This document shows positions 1 through 5,672 of a stretch of DNA of 6,039 nt, piece after piece. Position numbers and translations under genes: made by a program. How positions within the stretch are numbered: position 1 is the stretch's first letter; every line of letters begins with the position of its first letter. The notes below the pieces were generated by a model. It was not told where the DNA came from. It made no database searches and saw only the letters and a program-made list of their open reading frames with translations. The stretch covers positions 1 through 6,039 of the forward strand of contig JASHYS010000361.1 in the NCBI GenBank assembly GCA_030042915.1. Reading direction: 5' to 3'. Source of the stretch: Acidobacteriaceae bacterium (GTDB taxonomy: Bacteria > Acidobacteriota > Terriglobia > Terriglobales > Acidobacteriaceae).

Positions 1-160
1 GAACGCCGCATTGCGCAGGCTGCCGATTATCGCGCTGACGGCCAAAGCGATGAAGGGCGATCGCGAAAAATGCCTGGAAGCAGGCGCGTCGGATTACCTG
101 GCCAAGCCGGTCAACACGGAGCAACTGCTGTCGGTTCTACGCATGTGGTTGCACCGCTGA
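1..160 (+). CDS. C-terminal end of a receiver domain (hybrid histidine kinase or response regulator), partial
   Basis: This gene enters from the left edge; the frame begins at base 2 and ends at TGA 158-160, leaving 52 residues. They cover the last third of a CheY-like receiver: the beta-4 strand with its conserved Thr ([15 protein letters not shown]), the alpha-4 helix, then [16 protein letters not shown], which holds the conserved Lys-Pro pair of beta-5, and a short alpha-5 ending in WLHR. The wording and the abrupt end after alpha-5 are typical of the last receiver of large hybrid histidine kinases, where the domain accepts phosphate from the kinase core; a stand-alone regulator cannot be excluded. 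The next gene starts 45 bp downstream on the same strand and also has receiver and kinase domains, so the two probably form one operon and one phosphorelay. The acceptor Asp lies outside the window. Confidence 0.85.
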   Translation, partial: NAALRRLPIIALTAKAMKGDREKCLEAGASDYLAKPVNTEQLLSVLRMWLHR

Positions 161-191
161 AGTGTGCCCGGGCTTGACACGTTTTACTGCA

Positions 192-200
192 GAGGGAAAG
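192..200 (+). promoter_or_regulatory. Ribosome binding site deciding the kinase start
   Basis: The purine run GAGGGAAAG lies 5 bases before the ATG at 206, with its GAGG core 10 bases away. No comparable site precedes the in-frame GTG at 164, and the receiver fold begins right after the ATG. Confidence 0.6.
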
Positions 201-205
201 CAGCG

Positions 206-1819
206 ATGACTGGGGAAGAGAAGATCAACATTCTGATGGTCGACGACCAGCCGGCCAAACTCCTTAGTTACGAAGCGATTCTTCGGGACCTGGGCGAAAA
301 CCTGATTAAGGCCAGTTCGGCAAGCGAAGCGCTCAGCATTTTATTGAAAACGGATGTCGCGGTTGTGTTGATGGACGTGAGCATGCCCGACATCGATGGC
401 TTTGAGTTGGCAGAGGTGATCCGGCAGCATCCCCGCTTCCAAAACACTGCGATCATCTTTATTTCCGGCGTCCATCTGTCCGACGCGGACCTGATCCAGG
501 GCTACAGGCGCGGGGCAATCGACTACATTCAGGTTCCGGTTGTTCCCGAGGTGTTGCGCGCAAAAATCAGCGTCTTTGCGGAGCTGCACCACAAGACGCG
601 GATGCTGGAAGCGTTGAATCGAGAGCTGGAACGGCGCGTCGAGGAACGAACCGCGGAGCTGAGGAAGAGCGAGGCGCAGTTCAGGATGCGGGCGGAGCTG
701 CTCGACATCGCCTCTGAAGCCATTATCGTGCGCGATGAGGACGATCGGGTTCAGTTTTGGAACAGCGGCGCGGAAAATGTTTACGGCTGGCAACGCGACG
801 AGGTGATGGGGCGCGACTTGCACCGGATGCTCAAGACCGTTTTCCCGGTTTCGAGGGAAACGATCAGAGCAATGCTGAGTGAACAAGGATCATGGCAAGG
901 CAGACTGATCCAAACAACCAAGGGCGGCGCCGAGGTGGTGATCGCATGCCGGAAGACCATGAATCAGGAAGACGGCGCTGTTCTGGAGGTCGGCCGCGAC
1001 ATCACGGCTGAGCTGCAGGCGGAAGAGGCCCTGCGTGAGACTGAGAAATTCGCGGCCATGGGCCGCGTGGCCGGCATCATTGCACATGAAATCAATAATC
1101 CGCTCGAAGCCATCACGAACATTTTTTATTTGCTGCGCAACCATCCTTCTCTGAACGAAGACGCCAAATCGTATGCCGATATGGCGGAGCAGGAGCTGCT
1201 GCGCGTCAGCCATATCACGCGGCAGACGCTGAGCTTTTATCGGGAATCGAAGCAGCCCATGCAGATTTTCCTGCCCGATGTGCTCGACGATGTTCTCGAA
1301 CTGCAGTCGCGGGCACTCATCACCAATCGCATTACGGTTCGAAAGAAGTACCTCTCCGCAGCCCCCGTGACGGGATTCCCAGTGGAATTGAGACAGGTGT
1401 TTCTCAACTTGATTGGGAACGCCGTACAAGCCATGCCGGATGGCGGCGTGCTTGGGGTCAGCGTGCGTGAAGTCACCGACTGGACGAAAAACCAGCGCGG
1501 CACCGCGGTTTCGATCGTGGATACGGGCAAGGGCATCTATCCTGAGGTCGCTCACCAACTGTTTCAGCCGTTTTTCACGACCAAATCAACCAAGGGTACC
1601 GGACTGGGCTTGTGGATCAGCAACGGCATCGTACAGAAGTATGACGGAAGGATGGCGTGCCGAAGCTTTCGTAACAGAGATCGGTGTGTCACCAGTTTCC
1701 GCGTGTTTCTGCCCGGCTCAAGAACCCTTGAAATCGCGGCCAGGAAGAACGCCGAGACGGCGAATGGGAATGGCAACGTGATGGTCAGCAGCGCCTATTC
1801 TGCGCCACAGGAATCATAA
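206..1819 (+). CDS. REC-PAS-histidine kinase (two-component sensor with N-terminal receiver)
   Basis: This is a predicted cytoplasmic sensor kinase of 537 residues with no membrane segment. The receiver (about 7-125) has acidic pocket D13-D14, acceptor D57 (LMDVSMPDIDG) and S87. A short coiled-coil linker (131-160) leads to a PAS domain (about 163-270, FWNSGAENVYGW). The dimerisation domain carries the phospho-acceptor H294 in AHEINNPLEAITN, and the ATPase follows: N-box N401/N405, G1 DTGKGI (439-444), FFTTK (456-460), G2 GTGLGL (464-469). The last 34 residues are a polar tail. The core is intact, so autophosphorylation is expected. The receiver has VP (110-111) where most have KP, so its phospho-dependent switching may be altered. 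The ATG at 206 is preferred over GTG 164. The gene sits 45 bp after another receiver-containing gene, so input from that hybrid kinase to D57 is plausible. The signal and output are unknown. Confidence 0.93.
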   Translation: MTGEEKINILMVDDQPAKLLSYEAILRDLGENLIKASSASEALSILLKTDVAVVLMDVSMPDIDGFELAEVIRQHPRFQNTAIIFISGVHLSDADLIQGYRRGAIDYIQVPVVPEVLRAKISVFAELHHKTRMLEALNRELERRVEERTAELRKSEAQFRMRAELLDIASEAIIVRDEDDRVQFWNSGAENVYGWQRDEVMGRDLHRMLKTVFPVSRETIRAMLSEQGSWQGRLIQTTKGGAEVVIACRKTMNQEDGAVLEVGRDITAELQAEEALRETEKFAAMGRVAGIIAHEINNPLEAITNIFYLLRNHPSLNEDAKSYADMAEQELLRVSHITRQTLSFYRESKQPMQIFLPDVLDDVLELQSRALITNRITVRKKYLSAAPVTGFPVELRQVFLNLIGNAVQAMPDGGVLGVSVREVTDWTKNQRGTAVSIVDTGKGIYPEVAHQLFQPFFTTKSTKGTGLGLWISNGIVQKYDGRMACRSFRNRDRCVTSFRVFLPGSRTLEIAARKNAETANGNGNVMVSSAYSAPQES

Positions 1820-1843
1820 AGCCTCCATCGCGTCCGACGTCGC

Positions 1844-2020
1844 TCACCGGGTGGCCAGATCAGCGAGATTCCGCGGCGCCGGGACAAGGCGGGGAAGCTC
1901 AGCAGCGTCGATCAGCACCGTTTCCACATTCGTGGCGTGAACGGGAGCAGCCTGCGCTGCGCTGAACGGCGTGAAGGCGGCAAAGATTCCGGAAACGAGA
2001 GCAGAGCGGAGGGGCAACAT
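1844..2020 (-). CDS. Possible small secreted peptide, hypothetical
   Basis: This is an open frame of 58 codons plus stop, read from ATG 2018-2020; an in-frame TTG at 2030-2032 would add four residues. The protein begins MLPLRSALVSGIFAAF and continues to a small-residue stretch SAAQAAP, which looks like a signal peptide with an Ala-X-Ala cleavage site near residue 24. About 34 residues would remain after cleavage (ending NLADLATR) with no Cys and no motif I recognise. AGAGG lies only 4 bases before the ATG, a tight but possible ribosome binding site. It starts 45 bp after the SDR stop on the same strand, so it could be its operon partner, and it converges with the kinase. It may instead be the N-terminal stub of a lost exported protein, or chance. 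No homologue comes to mind. Confidence 0.4.
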   Translation of the reverse strand: MLPLRSALVSGIFAAFTPFSAAQAAPVHATNVETVLIDAAELPRLVPAPRNLADLATR

Positions 2021-2065
2021 GAATCCTCTCAAGGTACGCCCGCGACACCGGCGCAGGGTCGCTTC

Positions 2066-2785
2066 TCAAGCGTTACCGAAGACCGGAATGGACGCGCCGT
2101 GGATGACGCGTGCCTCGTCGCTCGCAAGAAAAAGGATGACCTTGGCGATGTCCTCGGGCTTGGGCCATTTCGCAAAGTCCGCTTTGGGCATGGCTTTGCG
2201 ATTGGCTTCGGTGTCGATGATGCTGGGCAGGATGGAATTGGCGCGGACGCCGGTGCCGAGCAGGTCGGCTGAGAGCGAATCGATGAGGGCCACGGCGGCG
2301 GCCTTGGAGGCGGCGTAGGCTGACGCGCCGGCAGCGTGATCCCAGGCGGCTTTGGCTGCAACGTTGACAATGGCGCCGGATTTGCGCGCGATCATTTGGG
2401 GCACAACGGCGCGAGCCAGCGCGTAAGCCGCGCGCAGATTCAGGTCCAGCATCTGCTCGAACACCTGCGGCTGCAAATCCCAGAGTGGAATTCCGCCCGC
2501 GTAGCCGCCCACCGTGTTCACCAACACGTCCAATCGGTTCCAGCGCGAGAGAATTTGGCCGACCAGACTTTGCGCCTGCTGTGGATTTGTGACATCGACA
2601 TGGAATCCGGTCAGCCGGCTCGCGTGATCGGATGCAGATTTCGTCAAGGCCTGAAACTCGCTTTCAACAATCCAACTGACCGCCACGTTTGCGCCGCGCT
2701 CCAGAAAAGCCAGACTCACAGCTTGTCCAAGACCGCCGGTGCCCCCGGCAACCAAAACCACTTTTCCTGAAAAATCTGTGCTCAT
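2066..2785 (-). CDS. Short-chain dehydrogenase/reductase, dihydropteridine reductase-like
   Basis: This is a 239-residue classical-length SDR, a cytoplasmic NAD(P)H-dependent oxidoreductase. The Rossmann nucleotide motif is AGGTGGLG (13-20). The usual NNAG is replaced by NTVGGYAGG (90-98). The active-site pair is Y157 and K161 in YAASK, and the substrate-loop side has ILPSIIDTEANRKAMPKADF. Position 144, thirteen residues before the Tyr and normally the catalytic Ser, is Ala (NVAAKAAWD). From memory, AKAA, the GG-aromatic-AGG stretch and DT..NRK.MP.ADF..W all recall eukaryotic dihydropteridine reductase (QDPR), which also lacks that Ser. Pterin reduction is therefore a reasonable but unproven guess; no pterin gene is nearby. 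ATG 2785 is chosen over the in-frame TTG at 2812 because GGAGG lies 11 bases upstream and the fold starts immediately. It diverges from the cupin gene. Confidence 0.92.
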   Translation of the reverse strand: MSTDFSGKVVLVAGGTGGLGQAVSLAFLERGANVAVSWIVESEFQALTKSASDHASRLTGFHVDVTNPQQAQSLVGQILSRWNRLDVLVNTVGGYAGGIPLWDLQPQVFEQMLDLNLRAAYALARAVVPQMIARKSGAIVNVAAKAAWDHAAGASAYAASKAAAVALIDSLSADLLGTGVRANSILPSIIDTEANRKAMPKADFAKWPKPEDIAKVILFLASDEARVIHGASIPVFGNA

Positions 2786-2790
2786 GGGGG

Positions 2791-2801
2791 GGAGCCCCTC
2801 C
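2791..2801 (-). promoter_or_regulatory. SDR ribosome binding site inside a small GC hairpin
   Basis: Read on the minus strand, GGAGGGG is followed directly by CTCC and a run of C before the ATG. GGAG can pair with CTCC over a GGG loop, which would hide the ribosome binding site. The stem has only four pairs, so a real effect is uncertain. Confidence 0.35.
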
Positions 2802-2885
2802 GCAAGTCTCAAAAGATGAGTATCCCACGCCGCGACGGATGAGCGCCGTACAGGAAATGACGGATGGTTTGCGACGCGTTTGCGA

Positions 2886-2891
2886 TAGAAT
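2886..2891 (+). promoter_or_regulatory. Candidate -10 box for the cupin-MFS unit
   Basis: TAGAAT matches TATAAT at five of six positions and lies 49 bp before the chosen cupin start, in the divergent spacer between SDR and cupin. There is no good -35 hexamer at 16-18 bp; TTGCGA at 2869-2874 is only 11 bp away. This is a weak prediction. Confidence 0.3.
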
Positions 2892-2940
2892 CCGGCTCAG
2901 CAGGCTTCCCCCCGAAATTTCCAGCAAGGTGCAGAGAGCC

Positions 2941-3624
2941 ATGACGGAATCAGGACGAGCCCGCTTCTGGATGGCAGCGGCGATGATACGAAGAAGCGCG
3001 ACCTTGCTGGGAGCGGCAGCTCTCTTAACGGTGGTGTCCGTGCCGGCGTTTGCCGCAACGACGGAAGTCCTCCGCAACGAGAGAGTGGCTGTGACTGAAG
3101 AATCGCTGGCGCCGGGCGAGCAGGAGACCGTTGCTGGTGAGCACGCCAGCGTGGTGGTATTTCTGAGCGGCGATGCGGTTCAGGGCAAGTATGTCGATGG
3201 TCCCGAGAGGCATGATGCCGTGCGGCGCGGCGAGGTGTTGAATGAGTCTGCGGGAAGGCGAGTCGTGACCAACACCGGGCGCACGCCGCTGAAACTGGTG
3301 CGCGTGGAGTTTTTGACGGAAGGGGGCGTCGAGACGTGGGGCATGACCGGCCTGCCGCCGAATGACAAGCTGCTCTTTGAGGACCGGCACAGCCGCACCT
3401 ATGACATCAAAATCGAGCCGCACGCGTGGGAGCCGCAGCATACGCATCACGATCGGGTGGTGGTTTGCCTCAGCGGCGCACAACTGGAGCACGTGTTGCC
3501 GGACGGGAGCAAACAGCGCTCCACTTTGAAGACCGACGAAGTGGCGTGGCGGCCCACGCAGACGCATGTGGGCCACAACCTGGGCGACACGAAGTTGTGG
3601 GTGATTGCCATCGAACCGAAGTAG
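2941..3624 (+). CDS. Exported two-lobed cupin protein
   Basis: The protein has 227 residues. Arg-rich N-terminal residues precede a hydrophobic core (about 20-36) and VPAFA, giving a probable signal peptidase site near residue 38, so the product should act in the periplasm. Two tandem cupin lobes follow (about 42-124 and 144-226), sharing VVV-x-LSG (71-77 and 173-179). The second has a metal-site pattern: HTHHD at 167-171, then H209 with H212 and N213, close to cupin motif 2. The first lobe lacks these histidines and looks structural. The usual motif-1 Glu position in lobe two holds Arg172, beside D171. Such proteins are often poorly characterised; a metal-dependent enzyme or small-molecule binder is possible. 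ATG 2941 is chosen because AAGGTG lies 9 bases upstream; ATG 2983 gives a more compact signal peptide but has no ribosome binding site. The MFS gene follows 94 bp later. Confidence 0.85.
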   Translation: MTESGRARFWMAAAMIRRSATLLGAAALLTVVSVPAFAATTEVLRNERVAVTEESLAPGEQETVAGEHASVVVFLSGDAVQGKYVDGPERHDAVRRGEVLNESAGRRVVTNTGRTPLKLVRVEFLTEGGVETWGMTGLPPNDKLLFEDRHSRTYDIKIEPHAWEPQHTHHDRVVVCLSGAQLEHVLPDGSKQRSTLKTDEVAWRPTQTHVGHNLGDTKLWVIAIEPK

Positions 3625-3638
3625 GCCGCGGACGTCCA

Positions 3639-3674
3639 TGATCGGCGATCAGCTTCGCGAAGCGGAGCCGATCA
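3639..3674. repeat. Nested inverted repeat between cupin and MFS genes
   Basis: TGATCGGC (3639-3646) and GCCGATCA (3667-3674) are perfect 8-bp arms. They enclose GCTTCGCGAAGC (3652-3663), itself a perfect 12-bp palindrome, separated by 5 and 3 bases. Outside, CCGCGG (3626-3631) recurs at 3677-3682 and could extend the stem across internal loops. There is no T run, so it is not a classical terminator; an mRNA-stabilising or attenuating hairpin in the operon gap, or a protein-binding site, are alternatives. The arms are certain, the role is not. Confidence 0.75.
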
Positions 3675-3718
3675 GACCGCGGTGTCGCCTACAGAATTCC
3701 GCACCGCACGAGGAGACG

Positions 3719-5008
3719 ATGGCTGAAGCCGTGATGCATCGCGCCGGAATGTCGCGCCGCGAATGGATCGTTGTCCTTCTCCTCGTCGCCTCGGTGTTTG
3801 TGAACTATGCCGACCGCAGCAACCTTTCGCTGGCTGTGCCGATTCTGGAGAAGCAGTTTTCGCTTTCTCCGCTTCGAGCCGGCGAATTGCTTGGTGCGTT
3901 CTTCTGGACTTACGCGCTGGTGCAGGTGGTGGGTCTTGCCGGCTGGCTCGCTGATCGCTTTCACGCAGGATGGGTGCTGTTCACCGGCTACCTGCTTTGG
4001 TCGCTGGCCACGGCGGCGACGGGACTGACGGCAAGCTTTACGGCGCTGTTTGCGCTGCGGCTGCTGCTGGGCCTAGGCGAATCGGTAGCGTATCCCTGCT
4101 ACTCCCGTGTCTTTGCCGCCATGCCGCAGGAGCATCGCGGACGCGCCAATGCGCTCATCGATGCGGGAACGAAGCTGGGTCCGGCTGCGGGGGCATTTGT
4201 GGGCGGCGCAGTGCTGGTGCACTTCGGCTGGAGAGCGATGTTTGGATTCTTTGGCCTGGGGGCGCTTGCCTGGTTGCCGCTATGGTACTGGGCCATGCCA
4301 CATGGCGAAGGAAGTGCCGTTACGCAGGCGAGTGGCGCGACTGTTGGAGCGAGAGACGAAGCGGAGCCGTCGGTTGCCAAGATGCTGCGTATGCCCTGCG
4401 CGTGGGGATCGATCGTGGGCCATTTCTGCGGCAACTACTTTTACTATTTCCTGCTAAGCTGGCTGCCGGCATACCTGGAACAGGAGCAAGGTCTTTCCAC
4501 GAGCACGATGTCGAGGCTGGTGTCGGCGGTGTTTTTTGTAATTGCATGTTCGACGCTGGTGTGCGGATTTGCGTCGGATTGGCTGATCGCACGCGGAGCC
4601 TCGCCGACCTTTGTGCGCCGGACGCTGGCATCGGGCGGGCTGGTGCTGGCCTCGACACTGATCCTGTTCTCGATGGTGCGCGGGCATCCGGTTCTGGCGC
4701 TATCTATATTGATAGTCGCGTGCATGGGGCAGGGGGCGTATGCATCGAACCACTGGGCGGTGACGCAGACGCTGGCCGGGCCGGTGATGGCGGGGCGTTG
4801 GTCGAGCCTGCAGAATGGCGTGGCGAATTTCTCGGGCATTGCCGGATCGGTGCTTACGGGTTGGATCGTTCAGAAGTACGGAAGCGCGCGGCTGGCGTTT
4901 GCCGTCGCCGGCGTGGTCGCGCTGATCGGCGGATTGTCATGGGGGTTGCTGGTGCGGCGCGTAGAGCCGCTGGATTGGGGCGAAGCAGGAACCAGGGCCC
5001 GGGACTAG
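3719..5008 (+). CDS. MFS transporter, anion:cation symporter (ACS) type
   Basis: This is a 429-residue inner-membrane carrier with about 12 predicted transmembrane segments, the family's normal length. TM1 contains NYADRSNLSLAVP (29-41), matching the N-Y-x-D-R-x-N signature of the ACS group (glucarate, hexuronate, tartrate and sialin-like carriers). The loop after TM2 has GWLADR (75-80), the MFS motif A. TM4 has RLLLGLGESVAYP (114-126) with the conserved Arg and Glu. A hydrophilic central loop lies near 195-225, and the second half contains GNYFYYFLLSWLPAYL (238-253). Proton-driven uptake of an organic or sugar acid is the family expectation; the substrate is not readable. ATG 3719 is preferred because GAGGAG lies just upstream (3710-3715) and TM1 begins soon after; the open frame extends upstream to 3605 but crosses the intergenic hairpin. 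The last residues (GTRARD) are encoded by a short intergenic-type repeat. It is probably cotranscribed with the cupin. Confidence 0.93.
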   Translation: MAEAVMHRAGMSRREWIVVLLLVASVFVNYADRSNLSLAVPILEKQFSLSPLRAGELLGAFFWTYALVQVVGLAGWLADRFHAGWVLFTGYLLWSLATAATGLTASFTALFALRLLLGLGESVAYPCYSRVFAAMPQEHRGRANALIDAGTKLGPAAGAFVGGAVLVHFGWRAMFGFFGLGALAWLPLWYWAMPHGEGSAVTQASGATVGARDEAEPSVAKMLRMPCAWGSIVGHFCGNYFYYFLLSWLPAYLEQEQGLSTSTMSRLVSAVFFVIACSTLVCGFASDWLIARGASPTFVRRTLASGGLVLASTLILFSMVRGHPVLALSILIVACMGQGAYASNHWAVTQTLAGPVMAGRWSSLQNGVANFSGIAGSVLTGWIVQKYGSARLAFAVAGVVALIGGLSWGLLVRRVEPLDWGEAGTRARD

Positions 5009-5017
5009 GGACCAGGG
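4988..5017 (+). repeat. Short direct repeat overlapping the MFS stop codon
   Basis: GGAACCAGGG (4988-4997) recurs as GGGACCAGGG (5008-5017), nine of ten bases identical, with GGGACTA between. The TAG inside GGGACTAGGG is the MFS stop. The right part, GGGACTAGGGACC (5001-5013), is nearly the reverse complement of GGTCCCAGTCCC downstream of the VOC gene. Confidence 0.65.
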
Positions 5018-5026
5018 AAGAACATT

Positions 5027-5044
5027 CAGAGAACACAGAGAAGA
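5027..5044 (+). repeat. 9-bp tandem repeat
   Basis: CAGAGAACA is followed directly by CAGAGAAGA, eight of nine bases identical. It lies just after the MFS gene, is very short, and is probably part of the same low-complexity spacer as the GGGACC words. Confidence 0.5.
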
Positions 5045-5077
5045 CCGACGGGTGGCCGGCCGGAACGGGAGAAATCT

Positions 5078-5141
5078 CTTGCGCGGAGTGCGATCGGGCC
5101 TGTTAATGTAAATGTGTACCTCGGCAGTCCGCGCGCGCAAG
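5078..5141. repeat. 8-bp inverted repeat in the VOC leader
   Basis: CTTGCGCG (5078-5085) is the exact reverse complement of CGCGCAAG (5134-5141), with a 48-base loop that contains an AT-richer patch (TTAATGTAAATG, 5103-5114). The surrounding spacer (5009-5292) holds no convincing gene. The arms are exact, but the loop is long and the match may be chance. Confidence 0.35.
5079..5107 (+). promoter_or_regulatory. Candidate promoter for the VOC gene
   Basis: TTGCGC (5079-5084) and GTTAAT (5102-5107) are spaced by 17 bp, each matching four of six sigma-70 consensus bases. A second, similarly weak pair is TTGAGG (5179-5184) and TATCAG (5202-5207), also 17 bp apart. Either would serve the VOC gene; the first would give a leader of about 180 nt. 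Both are weak. Confidence 0.25.
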
Positions 5142-5280
5142 GGAAGAACCAGCGGGCTCTACCTGCATTCTCCGGCTCTTGAGGGATTGCGGATGGAGGC
5201 GTATCAGAGCATATGGGACGGGTGTGCTCACGCCTTCGATTCGTGCCACCGTTCCCTCCACTCCACGCCAGTCAAACCAG

Positions 5281-5285
5281 AGGAG
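5281..5285 (+). promoter_or_regulatory. Ribosome binding site of the VOC gene
   Basis: AGGAG is followed by seven bases and then the ATG at 5293. It is the cleanest ribosome binding site in the window and fixes the start of the small VOC protein. Confidence 0.75.
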
Positions 5286-5292
5286 ATAAGCC

Positions 5293-5658
5293 ATGAGTAC
5301 AGCAGGAAACCATCACAAGATCGACTACGTTGAGTTCGCCGCCACCGATGTCGCGCGCGCCAAGCGGTTCTACACGAGCGTTTTCGGGTGGAAATTTACC
5401 GACTACGGGCCGGATTACTCGAGCTTCGATGCGGCCGGTGCGGGCGTTAATGGCGGCTTTCGCACCTGCCGGCCCGACGAAAAAGCCGGCGACGCTGCTC
5501 CGCTGGTGGTGTTGTATTCGGCGGACCTCAAGGCTACCGAAGCAGCGATTATCGCGGCGGGCGGCACCATCGTTGTGCGCACCTTCGAGTTTCCTGGCGG
5601 CCGGAGATTTCACTTTGCCGACGGCGTGGGGAATTTGCTGGCCGTGTGGAGCGAATAG
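5293..5658 (+). CDS. VOC-fold (glyoxalase/bleomycin-resistance-like) protein
   Basis: This is a 121-residue soluble cytoplasmic protein of one VOC module (two beta-alpha-beta-beta-beta units). The first half opens HHKIDYVEFAATDVARAKRFY (7-27), then VFGWKFTDYGPDYSSF (30-45). The second runs from PLVVLYSADLKATEAAI (70-86) to FPGGRRFHFADGVGNLLAVW (100-119). The overall wording resembles the COG3324 group of predicted lactoylglutathione-lyase relatives, mostly of unknown function. H8, E14 and H107 are possible metal ligands, but near the C-terminus, where relatives often read GNELAVW, this one reads GNLLAVW, so a ligand may be missing. It could be a metal-dependent enzyme or a binding protein. 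An excellent ribosome binding site precedes the ATG. It is separated from the MFS gene by 284 bp and is probably transcribed independently. It faces a broken hydrolase gene tail to tail. Confidence 0.9.
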   Translation: MSTAGNHHKIDYVEFAATDVARAKRFYTSVFGWKFTDYGPDYSSFDAAGAGVNGGFRTCRPDEKAGDAAPLVVLYSADLKATEAAIIAAGGTIVVRTFEFPGGRRFHFADGVGNLLAVWSE

Positions 5659-5670
5659 GTCCCAGTCCCC
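5659..5670 (-). repeat. Inverted partner of the repeat at the MFS end
   Basis: GGTCCCAGTCCC, starting at the base after the VOC stop codon, corresponds to the reverse complement of GGGACTAGGGACC at 5001-5013 with one base missing. The two copies enclose the VOC gene and its leader in opposite orientation. The match is short, so shared origin is suggestive only. Confidence 0.5.
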
Positions 5671-5672
5671 GG

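Noticed and set aside
164..205. GTG start at 164 for the kinase (14 extra residues)
   Set aside because: It has no ribosome binding site and the extra residues (PGLDTFYCRGKAA) do not fit a receiver; the ATG at 206 has GAGGGAAAG upstream.
890..1558. 222-codon minus-strand open frame inside the kinase gene
   Set aside because: The kinase reading is clear across the whole span; the antisense protein has no recognisable domain and is a GC-rich shadow.
3025..3639. 204-codon minus-strand open frame opposite the cupin
   Set aside because: The composition is His- and Arg-rich with no fold that I recognise; it mirrors the cupin codons.
3639..3674. Rho-independent terminator after the cupin
   Set aside because: The inverted repeat is strong but no T run follows on the plus strand, and the MFS gene lies close downstream in the same direction.
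3970..5106. 378-codon plus-strand open frame overlapping the transporter
   Set aside because: Its product is rich in Gly, Ala, Arg and Cys with no membrane segments or motifs, while the overlapping frame encodes a textbook MFS protein.
5103..5294. 63-codon minus-strand frame in the VOC leader as the missing half of the hydrolase
   Set aside because: It has no G-x-C-x-G elbow or other hydrolase motif, so there is no evidence that the VOC gene was inserted into an intact hydrolase gene.
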